NCBI RefSeq assembly: GCF_001280005.1
Contig: NZ_LGDW01000020.1
Coordinates: 1-25,457, forward strand
Direction of reading: 5' to 3'
Origin: Streptomyces sp. NRRL WC-3618
Lineage (GTDB): Bacteria > Actinomycetota > Actinomycetes > Streptomycetales > Streptomycetaceae
Length of the DNA: 25,457 bases
Every line of letters starts with the position of its first letter. Position 1 is the first letter of the stretch. The translations under genes were made by a program, and so were the position numbers. Shown piece after piece: positions 1-7,979 of this stretch. The notes beneath the pieces were generated by a model. The model was given only the letters and a program-made list of their open reading frames with translations. It was not told the origin of the DNA and did no database searches.

Positions 1-492
1 GGTGGGCACCGGGGCGCTCTGTTCGGGGCCGGGCGCATGGTGGGCGGGGCGCCCCGGGTGCGGCTCGGGCTCGGCACGGCGATCGGCGTGGCCCTCGGTG
101 GGGCGTCCGGGGCGGTTGCAGGAGACCGTGCGGGTGACGATGCGGCCGGAGGGGGTGCGCTCGCGGGGCCTGCGCAGGTAGCCGTGGGTTTCCAGTTCGC
201 GCAGGGCGGCGGCGATACGGTCCGCGCCTTCCGGGAAGCGGGCGGTGAGCGTCTTGATGTCGACGCGGGCACCGGCGGGCAGCGACTGGATATGGACGCT
301 CAGTCCGATGGCGAGCAGCGACAGCTCGGGATGCTGGGCGAGGTGGTTGCCGATCACCGTGAAGCGGGTGGTGTGGCGGGCGTTGTCGTGGACGACGCCG
401 GAAACGCCGGAGCTGGAGCGCCGGTTCGGGTGTTTGTCGCCTGCAATACGGGACTTGGCGTGCGAGGGCACGCTAAGGTTTTTCGTATCCAT
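1..492 (-). CDS. Helix-turn-helix type protein, partial (3' end outside window)
   Basis: Reading begins at the ATG at 492 (MDTKNLSVPSHAK...) and stays open to base 1, giving 164 codons with no stop, so the gene is cut by the left edge. Residues about 55-105 (LSLLAIGLSVHIQSLP ... IAAALRELETHGYLRR) read like a winged-helix/DnaD-like DNA-binding module: a recognition-helix segment, a short wing, then an Arg-rich stretch and a Cys. The tail is Pro/Arg/His-rich and looks disordered. I recognise the general type from Streptomyces (HTH proteins of unknown role) but cannot give a target. The start is uncertain: no good ribosome-binding site precedes this ATG, and the frame is open upstream. A hairpin and a 19-codon overlapping reading frame sit in the leader. 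Confidence 0.6.
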   Translation of the reverse strand, partial: MDTKNLSVPSHAKSRIAGDKHPNRRSSSGVSGVVHDNARHTTRFTVIGNHLAQHPELSLLAIGLSVHIQSLPAGARVDIKTLTARFPEGADRIAAALRELETHGYLRRPRERTPSGRIVTRTVSCNRPGRPTEGHADRRAEPEPHPGRPAHHAPGPEQSAPVPT

Positions 493-521
493 CGGGAAGC
501 TGTTTTCTTCCTTGTTGGTCA

Positions 522-557
522 GGCCCTCGCATTGGGATGCCAGTCCCGGCGAGGGCC
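522..557 (-). promoter_or_regulatory. Leader stem-loop upstream of the HTH gene
   Basis: GGCCCTCGC at 522-530 is perfectly complementary to GCGAGGGCC at 549-557. An inner GGGA (534-537) can pair with TCCC (544-547). The structure lies about 30 bases upstream of the HTH start and would be in its 5' leader if transcription starts further up. Its role (attenuation, mRNA stability, or an operator) is inference. No plus-strand gene lies nearby that it would terminate. Confidence 0.4.
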
Positions 558-696
558 GTCGTATGTCCGCCGTCAGCGGTTGTCTGTGGTGGTCCTGCTG
601 CGCTGAGCGTAAGGCAGGCAACCGGGCACAAATCCAGCCGAGTTGGCGATGTTCACTCGGGCGAGTGAGTTTGCGCGGAAGCGGAAGCGGCCCGTG

Positions 697-744
<48 letters not shown>

Positions 745-747
745 GGC

Positions 748-762
748 GGGCGGGCGGGCGGG
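748..762 (+). repeat. GGGC run, canonical G-quadruplex motif
   Basis: GGGCGGGCGGGCGGG has four G3 tracts with single-base loops on the plus strand, followed by more G-runs up to about 778. It lies right after the hexamer tract, about 160 bases past the cupin stop codon. The motif itself is certain; any function is inference. Confidence 0.7.
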
Positions 763-918
763 CAGGCAGGAGGGGGGTGGGGTTTGGTTGGTTTCTTTCT
801 CCCTACGTTTCTTGGGAAAGACCGCTGGTCGCCCCGGAGCACGGAGGGCGGGGTTCCGGAGCGACCTCGATGCGCGGGGGCGTCGGCGATGACGTACATC
901 GTGAGCCGGAGGTCGCGG

Positions 919-1296
919 CTACACGGTCCAGGCCGGCACCGACTTCTCGGTGCCGCCGGGGGCGGAAGCGGCGGCGCCCGGAGGGGCGGCGACCATGGCG
1001 GCGAAGCCCACCTCCGGGTCGGCCTGCACGCGGCGCGGCACCTCCGCGGGCATGACGACCGTGTCGCCCGGTACCAGGACGTGCTTCTCGCCGTCGAGCT
1101 CGAGGGTCGCGCCGCCGTCCAGCACCGTCCACACCTGCTCGGCGTCGAACGTGTGGAGGGGGCCGGTGGCGCCGGGCCGCATGTCGACGCGCCACAGAGC
1201 CATTCCGGCACCGCCCAGCGTCGGTGAGGCAAGCGTGGTCATCACGGCGTTGGGGGTCTCGGTCCGGCGGCTCTCGGCGTGGTGGATGACAGGCAT
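919..1296 (-). CDS. Small single-domain cupin protein
   Basis: This encodes 125 aa starting at ATG 1296, preceded by AGGGGA at good spacing. A conserved cupin_2 barrel spans residues about 35-105: ALWRVDMRPGATGPLHTFDAEQVWTVLDGGATLELDG, then a second motif around LVPGDTVVMPAEVPRRV. Only His48 of the usual HxH pair is present (HTF), and the second-motif His is absent, so classical metal binding looks incomplete. It may be a binding or sensing cupin rather than an oxygenase. It is divergent from a MarR regulator and shares with it a short spacer containing a perfect palindrome, which strongly suggests control by that regulator. The last 40 residues are Ala/Pro-rich. Substrate unknown. Confidence 0.85.
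   Translation of the reverse strand: MPVIHHAESRRTETPNAVMTTLASPTLGGAGMALWRVDMRPGATGPLHTFDAEQVWTVLDGGATLELDGEKHVLVPGDTVVMPAEVPRRVQADPEVGFAAMVAAPPGAAASAPGGTEKSVPAWTV
934..955 (-). terminator. Hairpin inside the 3' end of the cupin gene
   Basis: CGGCACCGA (934-942) and TCGGTGCCG (947-955) form a perfect 9-bp stem with a 4-base loop, ending 13 bases before the stop codon. No T-run follows. It could act as a terminator or 3' stabiliser embedded in the coding end; this is inferred from the structure alone. Confidence 0.35.
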
Positions 1297-1313
1297 CGTG
1301 GAATCCCCTAAAC

Positions 1314-1353
1314 TCGACAACATGGTTGTCGAAATGGTGAACCTGGTTGTCGA
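1314..1353. promoter_or_regulatory. Putative MarR operator pair
   Basis: TCGACAACATGGTTGTCGA at 1314-1332 is a perfect 8-bp inverted repeat with a 3-base centre. A second site with the same geometry lies at 1335-1353: its right arm GTTGTCGA is identical and its left arm TGGTGAAC matches at 5 of 8 positions. The centres (1323 and 1344) are 21 bp, or two helical turns, apart. Both lie between the divergent cupin and MarR starts, where a MarR dimer could repress both directions. Confidence 0.7.
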
Positions 1354-1355
1354 TC

Positions 1356-1844
1356 GTGTCAAGTGACTCCCCCGAGCTGCCTGAATCCCCTGGCTTCGAG
1401 CTGCCCCTGCGACTGTTTCTGGCCTTCCGCGTCCTGATCGACGACCTCCACGACGAGCTCGCACGCCAAGGACACCCCGACGTCCGGCCGATGCACGGCT
1501 ACGTCTTCCAGGCGATCGGCCCGGACGGCACCACCGCCGCGGATCTCGGCCGTCGGCTCGGAGTCTCCAAACAGGCGGCGGGCAAGACGATCGACACGCT
1601 GGAGCGGCTCGGTTACGTGGAACGCGGCGCGGATCCCGTCGACGCGCGGCGCAAGATCGTGCGACTCACCGACCGGGGCACGGACTGCCTGGCCCGGTCG
1701 GCGCGCATCTTCGACCGCCTCCGGGCCGACTGGGCTCGTACGCTCGGCGAAGACCGGCTCCGCGCGCTGGAGGCCGACCTTCGGCGGATGACACCGTCGG
1801 AGCCGTTCGTGCTCGACGTGCCCGGCTGGTTCGGCGGCTCGTAG
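1356..1844 (+). CDS. MarR-family transcriptional regulator
   Basis: Encodes 162 aa from GTG 1356; a TTG at 1347 in the same frame is an alternative, and neither has a strong Shine-Dalgarno. The MarR winged helix is clear: TTAADLGRRLGVSKQAAGKT (helix-turn-helix), the follow-on helix IDTLERLGYVER, then the wing with the family DARRK signature (DPVDARRKIVRLTDRG). N- and C-terminal helices would form the dimer interface. It is divergent from the cupin gene, and its own start codon overlaps the second half of the operator pair, so autorepression is likely. Ligand unknown. A short hairpin follows the stop. Confidence 0.9.
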   Translation: MSSDSPELPESPGFELPLRLFLAFRVLIDDLHDELARQGHPDVRPMHGYVFQAIGPDGTTAADLGRRLGVSKQAAGKTIDTLERLGYVERGADPVDARRKIVRLTDRGTDCLARSARIFDRLRADWARTLGEDRLRALEADLRRMTPSEPFVLDVPGWFGGS

Positions 1845-1848
1845 CCGA

Positions 1849-1879
1849 CGTGCCCGGGCATGTCGGGAATCCGGGCACG
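1849..1879 (+). terminator. Stem-loop after the MarR gene
   Basis: CGTGCCCGG (1849-1857) pairs perfectly with CCGGGCACG (1871-1879) across a 13-base loop, starting 4 bases after the MarR stop codon. An A-rich stretch follows rather than a T-run. Probable terminator for the plus-strand MarR transcript. Confidence 0.55.
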
Positions 1880-2069
1880 AAAGAACCCGACCGCTGGCGA
1901 CGGGGGATGCACCAGCGATCGGGCTCTGGCCAAGGGTAACAAGCCCACATGCTCAGTGGGAGTCGACTGCTCTCCTCTGGTGACCAGTTGTGACTGGGAT
2001 CACTCCCGTTCACCCCTGCTCCAGTACAACCGTTTCCGTGTGCCGAGCGTTGGACCGGGACCATCAGGC

Positions 2070-2969
2070 ATGCGCTCCGACGACTGGTACCTCACCGACG
2101 ACATCGATGAATTCCGCGCGCGGGCCTGGGAGTTCCTGTGCTCGCGGCCCGCCCTGCACACCACCGCGCTGACCACGTTCGAAAAGCTGCGGACGGTCGA
2201 GACGGCTGCGACGACCGCGCCCCCCACCACCGCCACCCCCGCCACACACGCACCCGCAAACGCCCCCGTCCTCGGCCGACTGGAGCGATCCGGCGAGGTC
2301 GGCGCCGTCTTCTACCGCTTCGCCCCGAAGAACCTGCTGAGCCTCACCCCCCTCACCCCCGAGCAGGCCGACACCCTCGCCGCCCACCTGGCCGCTCTCG
2401 GCCACCGCCTCCCGGGTGTCAGCGCGGAACACGGCACCGCCGCCGCTTTCGCCGAGGCCTGGCAGCGGCACACCGGCGCGACACCGACCCTCCGCACCTC
2501 GATCAACCTGTACCGTCTCGGCACCCTCACCCCGCCGCAGCCCGTCCCGGCGGGCCGGGGCCGACTCGTGGGCGGGGAGGAGCACGAGCACCTGATGAGC
2601 TGGTGCCGCGAACTGGCGAAGGACCTCGGGGAGGACGTCACCATCAACGCCGACACCTGGGCCGGCACCCGCTTCGGCGAGAAGCGCTACACGTACTGGG
2701 TGACCCCGGACGGCACACCCGTCTCCCTGGCGGGCGTGAACCCGATGGTCGCAGGACACGTCCGGGTGGACCCCGTCTACACCCCGGCCCACCTGCGCGG
2801 TCGCGGCTACGCGGGTGCCGTGACGGTCGCGGTCAGCCGCGCCGCGCTCGACGCGGGCGCCACGGACGTCGTGCTCTACGCGGACCCGAACAACCCCACC
2901 AGCAACGCCCTCTACCAACGCATCGGCTACCGCCTGATCGCCGGCTGGGGCGTGTACGACTTCGCGTGA
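2070..2969 (+). CDS. GNAT-family N-acetyltransferase
   Basis: Encodes 299 aa from ATG 2070. The frame is open further upstream, but the sequence there lacks protein character, and MRSDDWYLTDDIDEFRARAW is the usual N-terminus of this Streptomyces group. A Thr/Ala/Pro linker at 48-67 separates a short N-terminal helix pair from the body. The GNAT fold is C-terminal: motif A at about 231-262 (VRVDPVYTPAHLRGRGYAGA, the acetyl-CoA pyrophosphate loop being RGRGYA), then VVLYADPNNPTSNALYQRIG and YR at 268-288 (motif B, with the conserved Asn and Tyr). It should transfer an acetyl group from acetyl-CoA to an unidentified amine. It converges on the WD40 gene with a 19-bp gap. Confidence 0.85.
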   Translation: MRSDDWYLTDDIDEFRARAWEFLCSRPALHTTALTTFEKLRTVETAATTAPPTTATPATHAPANAPVLGRLERSGEVGAVFYRFAPKNLLSLTPLTPEQADTLAAHLAALGHRLPGVSAEHGTAAAFAEAWQRHTGATPTLRTSINLYRLGTLTPPQPVPAGRGRLVGGEEHEHLMSWCRELAKDLGEDVTINADTWAGTRFGEKRYTYWVTPDGTPVSLAGVNPMVAGHVRVDPVYTPAHLRGRGYAGAVTVAVSRAALDAGATDVVLYADPNNPTSNALYQRIGYRLIAGWGVYDFA

Positions 2970-2988
2970 ACCGAAAGGGGGGCTTCCC

Positions 2989-5900
2989 TCACCCGTCGCA
3001 CGGCGGCTCGTACGACAACCGGGGCAGATACACGTGCCACTTCTCCGCCGTCAGGACGCCTCGGGTCGTCGAGCAGATGTGGGTGACGGCCGTATCGACG
3101 TCGAGGTTCCACAGCCGGACCGTGTCCGCGCCGCTCGACACCCCGACGATGCCGCCGCGCGGGCTGAACGCGAGGAAGTTGCCCGTCTTGGCGTTGGGGT
3201 TCATCGACTGGCCGATGGACCTGGCCCGCGACGGATCGGCGACGCTCCAGAGCAGGACCGCGTTGTCGTTGCCGCCGCTCGCCAGGACCTCTCCGTCCGG
3301 GCTGAACGACAGCGACTCGACCGACTCGGTGTGCCCGGTGAGGGGGGAGCCCACGCTGTGGGTCCGCGCCGGGTCGGTGACGTCCCAGAGGCGGACCGTG
3401 CCGTCGTCGCTCCCGCTGGCCAGCGTACGGCCGTCCGGGCTGAGGGCCAGCTCGTTGACGGGGCCGGAATGTCCCCTGAGCACCTTGCCGAGCGGGGTGG
3501 CCCTGGCCGGGTCGGTGACGTTCCACAGGCGGACCGTGCCGTCCGCGCTCGCGCCGGCCAGCGTACGGCCGTCCCGGCTGAAGACGAAGGAGTCGACGTA
3601 GCCCCGGTAGCCGGTGAGCTGGGGGCCCAGCGGGCGCAGCCGGGCCGGGTCGGTCGCGTCCCACAGCTGCACGGTGAAGTCCTCGTACGCCGTGGCCAGC
3701 GTGCGTCCGTCCGGGCTGAACGCCACCGTGGCCGCGAAGCGGGTCTTCAGCCTGACGGGGGCCGCCCAGGGGACGGGACGCTTCGGATCGCTGACGTTCC
3801 ACAGCTGCACCGTGCTGTTTCCCGCCGCCAGGGCGAGGGTGCGGCCGTCGGGGGAGAACACCGGTGTCCGTACCTCGCCCTCCCCGGGCGTGAACGGTTC
3901 GCCCAGTGCCACGGGCCGGCCGGGCCGCTCCACGTTCCACAGCCGGACCTGGCCGTCGCGCGAGCCGGTGGCGAGCAGCTTGCCGTCCGGGCGGAACACG
4001 CCGATCCGGCCGATCATGTCCGACATCGGCAGCGACCACAGCCGCACCTTGCTGTCGCCGCTCCCGGTGGCGAGCGCACGGCCGTCGGGGCTGAAGCCCA
4101 GCGCGTACATCTCGCCGCTGCTGCCCGTGAGGGGTTCGCCGACCTGCGAGGGGTAGTGCGGATCGCTGACGTTCCACAGGCTGGCGGTGCTGTCCGCGCT
4201 CGCGGCGGCCAGCATGGTCCCGCCCGGGTTGAAGGCCACCGACCAGATCGCGTCCGTGTGGCCGGTCAGCGGTGCGCCGAGCTGGGCGGCGCGCACGGGG
4301 TCGGACACGTCCCACAGCCGGATCGTGTCGTCGGCGGCGCCGCTGGCGAGGGTGCGGCCGTCGGGGCTGAAGGCCACCGAGTGCACCAGGTCCGTGTGCC
4401 CGGTCAGTTTCGTGGCGTACCGCTTGGGGTCGCTCGGCCTCGACACGTCGTACAGCCGGATCGCCCTGTCGTCGCCGGCCGCCGCCAGTCGCCGGCCGTC
4501 GCGGCTGAACGCGATGGCGCGCACGGCGGCCTCCGCGCCGGTGAGCGTGGCGAGCGGGGTGGGGCGGGCCGGGGCGGTCATGTTCCACAGGCGGACCGTG
4601 TGGTCCTCGCTCGCCGAGGCGAGGGTGCGGCCGTCCGGGCTGAAGGCGATCAGATAGATCGTGCCGTCATGGCCGTTCAGGGGGGTGCCGAGAGGGCGCG
4701 GGTGGGCGGGGTCGGTGAGGTCCCAGCGGCGGATCGTGCCGTCGTCGCCCGCGCTGACCAGGGTGCGGCCGTCGGGGCTGAAGACCGCGCTGCTCACCCA
4801 GCTCGCGTTCGCGACCAGGGGTTTGCCCAGCGGCCTGGGGTGCGTCCGGTCCGACACGTCCCACAGCCGTACGGTCCTGTCGTAGCTCGCGGTGGCCAGG
4901 AGCCGTCCGTTCGGGCTGAACGTGGTGAGGTAGACGGCGCCGGAGTGGCCGGCCAGCGGGGTGGCCAGCGGGGTGTTCACGATCGAGATCAGCCGGCTGC
5001 GGGTGCCCGCGTCGTCCGGGCGAAGCTGATGGGCGACCAGGCTGAGCTGCGCCGACAGCGACGGGTCCGTGGACTGGACGCGGTCCGCCTCGGCGAGCAC
5101 GTTCTCGAACACCGCGTCGTCGCGCTGCTGCCGGGCGATCAGCGCCGCACCGCCCGCCAGCAGGGCCAGCGCCACGACCACGGCGACGGCGGCGCGGCGC
5201 ATCAGGACGGTACGCCGGCGCAGCTTCACCGAGGCGGCCAGGAACTGCACCGCGCTGCGGGTCAGGAAGGTGTCACCGGCGGACCTCGCCCAGGTGTGCG
5301 TCTGCTCCAGCCGGGAGCCCCGGTAGAGGAGGGAGGAGTCGCGCTTCGACTCCTCCCAGGATCTGCTGTCCTCCTCGACGCGCTGGCGCAGCAGGTTGCC
5401 GCCCCGGTCCTCGTCGATCCAGTCGCGCAGCCGGGGCCAGGCGTGCAGCAGCGCCTCGTGGGTGATCTCCACGCTCTCCGCGTCGAGCGTCACCAGCCGG
5501 GCGCGCACCAGGGTCTCGAGGGACTCCTCCGTCTTGGCCGGGTCCGCCGACTCGGCGGCCAGTTGGCGTCGGGTACCGCGTCTGCGGGTGGCCTGGGTGT
5601 CCTCGCCGAGGCGTACCAGGCGCAGCAGCAACAGCCTCGCGGCGCAGCGGGCCGCCGGGTCGAGGCCCGCCCAGGCGCGTTCGGCGGTCGCGGCCACGGC
5701 GCCCTGGATGCCGCCGGCCGCGCGGTAGCCGGACAGCGTCAGCCGTCCCGCCTTACGGCGCTGCCAGGTGGCGAGCAGGGCGTGGGAGAGCAGCGGCAGC
5801 ACGCCCGCGTCGTGCGTTCCGCGCGGTCCGTCGGCGCTCACCTCCCGGACGATCAGCTCCGCGAGCCCCGGTTCGAGCTCCAGGCCGACCGCCTTGGCGG

Positions 5901-7554
5901 GGCCGGTCACGGCCTCCCGCAGCTCGGCGCCGGTCAGCGGCCCGAGGACCATGTGCCGGTGCTGGAGCGCGTCGGCGAGCTCGGGATGACGCAGACACTG
6001 GTCGTAGAAGTCGGCGCGGATCCCGAGGACGACAAGAGTGGGCGCCCCGCCGCCGAGACCGTCCCGCTCACCGGGGCCGGGGGGCGAGGAGGCGGCGTGA
6101 AGAACCTGGATGAAGGCGTTGCGGACCGTCTCGTCAAGACAGAGAGTGAACGTTTCCTCGAACTGGTCGACGATGATGACGGGGCGGGCGGGGAGGGCGG
6201 CGGGGTTGCCTGGGGCGGCGGGAGCGTTGGAGGTGGCCAGGGAACCCGGGGTGTCTGGGGCAGTCGGGGAGCCGGAGGCGGCAGGGGTCTCGGAGACAGC
6301 CGAGGTGCCGGGTGCGGCAGGGGAACAGGAGGCGCCAGGGGAGCCGGAGGCAGTCGGGGCGTCGGAGGCGGCGGAGCCAGAGGCAGCCGAGGGGCCGGCT
6401 GCATCGGAGGCGGCGGGAGAGCCGGAGGCAGCCGGGGAGCCGGAGGCGGCGGGAGAGCCGGAGGCAGCCGGGGAGCCGGAGGCGGCGGAGCCAGAGGCAG
6501 CCAGGGTGTCGAAGGCGCCAGGGGACCCAGGGGCGTCGGAGGCCGGCGGGAAGCCAGAGGCAGCCGGGGAGCCGGAGGCGGCGGCGAAGCCAGAGGCACC
6601 CCGGGTGCCAGAGGATCCAGGGGCATCGGAGGCCCCCGGGGCGCCAGGGACATAGGTGGCACCCGGGGTGCCCGGGTCCCCCGAGCCCCCCGGCGAGCCG
6701 GACGCCCCAGCAGCGTCCCGCCGGGCCCAGGCGGCCACCGTCTCCCGTACCGCACGGGCGAATTCCGGCGTGCCGGGCTCGGGCGCCGACTCCCCGCCCA
6801 GGGACAGGATCTCCGCGAGGCCGGGTATACGGCGGGTCAGTTCGGCGAGGGGATCGCTGCCCGGGACGAGCTGAACGACCTCCCGCGGCGCCTGCCCCGG
6901 TCCGCCGAGTGCCCCCTCCTGCAGCGCGGGCACCAGCCCGGCGCTCAGCAGGGACGACTTGCCGGCCCCGGACGCGCCCACCAGCATGACCAGCCCGCCG
7001 GTGCCCGCGTCGGTGTCGCCGGGGCCCGCGGTCTCCGCCGCGCGCAGCTGGGCGACCAGCGCGTCGGTGCTCCGTTCCCGGCCGAAGAACCAGCGGGTGT
7101 CCTCCCGGCGGTACGAGGCGAGGCCCCGGTAGGGGCACACCCCGCCCGGCACGGCCGGGACCTCGACGGCCGGCGGCTCCTGGTCCTCGGGGGAGCCCGG
7201 AGCCCGGTCACCGACGGGGTCGGCGACGGCGCGCTCCCACAGGTGCTGCCACTGGACCATGTCGTACAGCCCGGGGGAGACGGGCACGGGCCGGGCGCGC
7301 CGGGCCAGCGGGACGAGGACGCTCAGGACGGCGGCGAGGGCGGCGAACTGGGCGGGCACGTTCCTGGCCCGCCGCCAGTCGCTGATCCGCTGCACGGACA
7401 CCCGAACCGGTCGGCCACGCTCGTCGACCCGCTGCAACTGGACGACGGCCTCGGCCACCCGCTTGAGGGGGGGATTACCGGCCTCCTTGTACAAGAGGGA
7501 GAGCCGCTCCGCGAACGCCGTGCGTGGCCCTGAGTCGGAACTCAAGGTCTCCAC
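2989..7554 (-). CDS. HTH-nSTAND1 NTPase with transmembrane segment and 14 WD40 repeats
   Basis: Encodes up to 1521 aa. Residues 12-85 look like a helix-turn-helix-type module (FAERLSLLYKEAG ... ISDWRRARNVPAQ). The nSTAND1 ATPase follows: entry motif PYRGLASYRREDTRWFFGRE (141-160), Walker A GASGAGKS (193-200) and Walker B VIIVDQFEE (459-467). A 175-residue Gly/Ala/Ser/Pro insert (281-455) separates the two Walker motifs. ITHEALLHAWPRLRDWI (697-713) is the family's post-ATPase signature. One membrane helix lies at about 788-807. Fourteen WD40 repeats (FSPDGRTLAS...VRLWDV) fill 865 to the end. The annotated GTG at 7554 abuts AAGGGG; a TTG at 7545 has that site at 8-base spacing and may be the real start. 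STAND proteins are signalling switches; target unknown. Confidence 0.9.
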   Translation of the reverse strand: METLSSDSGPRTAFAERLSLLYKEAGNPPLKRVAEAVVQLQRVDERGRPVRVSVQRISDWRRARNVPAQFAALAAVLSVLVPLARRARPVPVSPGLYDMVQWQHLWERAVADPVGDRAPGSPEDQEPPAVEVPAVPGGVCPYRGLASYRREDTRWFFGRERSTDALVAQLRAAETAGPGDTDAGTGGLVMLVGASGAGKSSLLSAGLVPALQEGALGGPGQAPREVVQLVPGSDPLAELTRRIPGLAEILSLGGESAPEPGTPEFARAVRETVAAWARRDAAGASGSPGGSGDPGTPGATYVPGAPGASDAPGSSGTRGASGFAAASGSPAASGFPPASDAPGSPGAFDTLAASGSAASGSPAASGSPAASGSPAASGSPAASDAAGPSAASGSAASDAPTASGSPGASCSPAAPGTSAVSETPAASGSPTAPDTPGSLATSNAPAAPGNPAALPARPVIIVDQFEETFTLCLDETVRNAFIQVLHAASSPPGPGERDGLGGGAPTLVVLGIRADFYDQCLRHPELADALQHRHMVLGPLTGAELREAVTGPAKAVGLELEPGLAELIVREVSADGPRGTHDAGVLPLLSHALLATWQRRKAGRLTLSGYRAAGGIQGAVAATAERAWAGLDPAARCAARLLLLRLVRLGEDTQATRRRGTRRQLAAESADPAKTEESLETLVRARLVTLDAESVEITHEALLHAWPRLRDWIDEDRGGNLLRQRVEEDSRSWEESKRDSSLLYRGSRLEQTHTWARSAGDTFLTRSAVQFLAASVKLRRRTVLMRRAAVAVVVALALLAGGAALIARQQRDDAVFENVLAEADRVQSTDPSLSAQLSLVAHQLRPDDAGTRSRLISIVNTPLATPLAGHSGAVYLTTFSPNGRLLATASYDRTVRLWDVSDRTHPRPLGKPLVANASWVSSAVFSPDGRTLVSAGDDGTIRRWDLTDPAHPRPLGTPLNGHDGTIYLIAFSPDGRTLASASEDHTVRLWNMTAPARPTPLATLTGAEAAVRAIAFSRDGRRLAAAGDDRAIRLYDVSRPSDPKRYATKLTGHTDLVHSVAFSPDGRTLASGAADDTIRLWDVSDPVRAAQLGAPLTGHTDAIWSVAFNPGGTMLAAASADSTASLWNVSDPHYPSQVGEPLTGSSGEMYALGFSPDGRALATGSGDSKVRLWSLPMSDMIGRIGVFRPDGKLLATGSRDGQVRLWNVERPGRPVALGEPFTPGEGEVRTPVFSPDGRTLALAAGNSTVQLWNVSDPKRPVPWAAPVRLKTRFAATVAFSPDGRTLATAYEDFTVQLWDATDPARLRPLGPQLTGYRGYVDSFVFSRDGRTLAGASADGTVRLWNVTDPARATPLGKVLRGHSGPVNELALSPDGRTLASGSDDGTVRLWDVTDPARTHSVGSPLTGHTESVESLSFSPDGEVLASGGNDNAVLLWSVADPSRARSIGQSMNPNAKTGNFLAFSPRGGIVGVSSGADTVRLWNLDVDTAVTHICSTTRGVLTAEKWHVYLPRLSYEPPCDG
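6190..6714 (-). repeat. Low-complexity, collagen-like coding repeat inside the nSTAND gene
   Basis: This region encodes residues 281-455, nearly all Gly, Ala, Ser, Pro, Asp and Thr in triplets with Gly, Ala or Asp first (GSP GGS GDP GTP GAT ... GAP GAS DAP GSS GTR GAS). Within it, 6400-6486 carries about four near-exact 18-bp units encoding SGSPAA. It lies between the two nucleotide-binding motifs, where family members normally have a short loop, so it is an expansion within the gene and not a separate gene. Confidence 0.85.
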
Positions 7555-7979
7555 CCCTTACTCCCCTGCGTCTGAATATCCGGTGTCGTCCGGACCGGAA
7601 AACCCACTCTATACGCCTGACCTGCGGTTAAGCCCTCGGAGCTGGACCGGAACCTCCTCTTTGGGAGCGGTGGATGGCAGGATCATGACGCAACAAGGAA
7701 TCAGCCACGCGGTGTCCGACCGGACGACCAGCGCAGCGATCCTCAGGCCAGCTCGGACACCGAATGTTTTCGGCCGGATTCTGTGGGATTACTCCAGCCG
7801 GGGGTGTCGGCCGCACCGCGCGGGCCCGAGATCCGCGGAACCGGCAGCGTCCGGACTCCCCCGGGTCCCCGTCCATCGTTTCGGCACCGGTCCCCACGTG
7901 GGGAGGGACCGGTGCCGAACGACGTTGTGGGCGATGCGCGACATCTCCTCCGGCGGAGTGACCAGTAAACCTCCCCTCT
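7555..7979. other. Non-coding spacer upstream of the nSTAND gene
   Basis: No supported gene is present. The spacer should contain the promoter of the minus-strand nSTAND gene; a TATAGAGT element on the minus strand (7606-7613) is a possible -10 but has no well-placed -35. At the far side lies the strong hairpin that ends the sugar-transporter operon. Confidence 0.4.
7880..7919 (-). terminator. Strong hairpin terminator of the sugar ABC operon
   Basis: A 14-bp perfect stem (7880-7893 with 7906-7919, arms TTCGGCACCGGTCC and GGACCGGTGCCGAA) encloses a short loop that is itself self-complementary (CCCCACGTGGGG). It extends by 3 bp past a one-base bulge. It lies about 60 bases beyond the permease stop codon on the transcribed minus strand. 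No T-run, as is common in Streptomyces. Confidence 0.75.

Noticed and set aside
37..606. Plus-strand open frame at the left edge
   Set aside because: Antisense to the partial HTH gene; Gly/Ala-rich with no recognisable features.
2989..4962. Regular repeats at DNA level resembling an array
   Set aside because: The spacing and content are explained by WD40 coding repeats; there are no constant repeats with unique spacers, so it is not CRISPR.
6134..7138. Minus-strand frame rich in Leu/Arg/Cys repeats (LRLPGCLWL-like)
   Set aside because: Out-of-frame reading of the Gly/Ala/Ser/Pro insert of the nSTAND gene.
3034..7533. Very long plus-strand open frame across the WD40 gene
   Set aside because: It is the antisense shadow of the minus-strand nSTAND-WD40 gene. 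It has no domain, and its periodicity mirrors the WD40 repeats.
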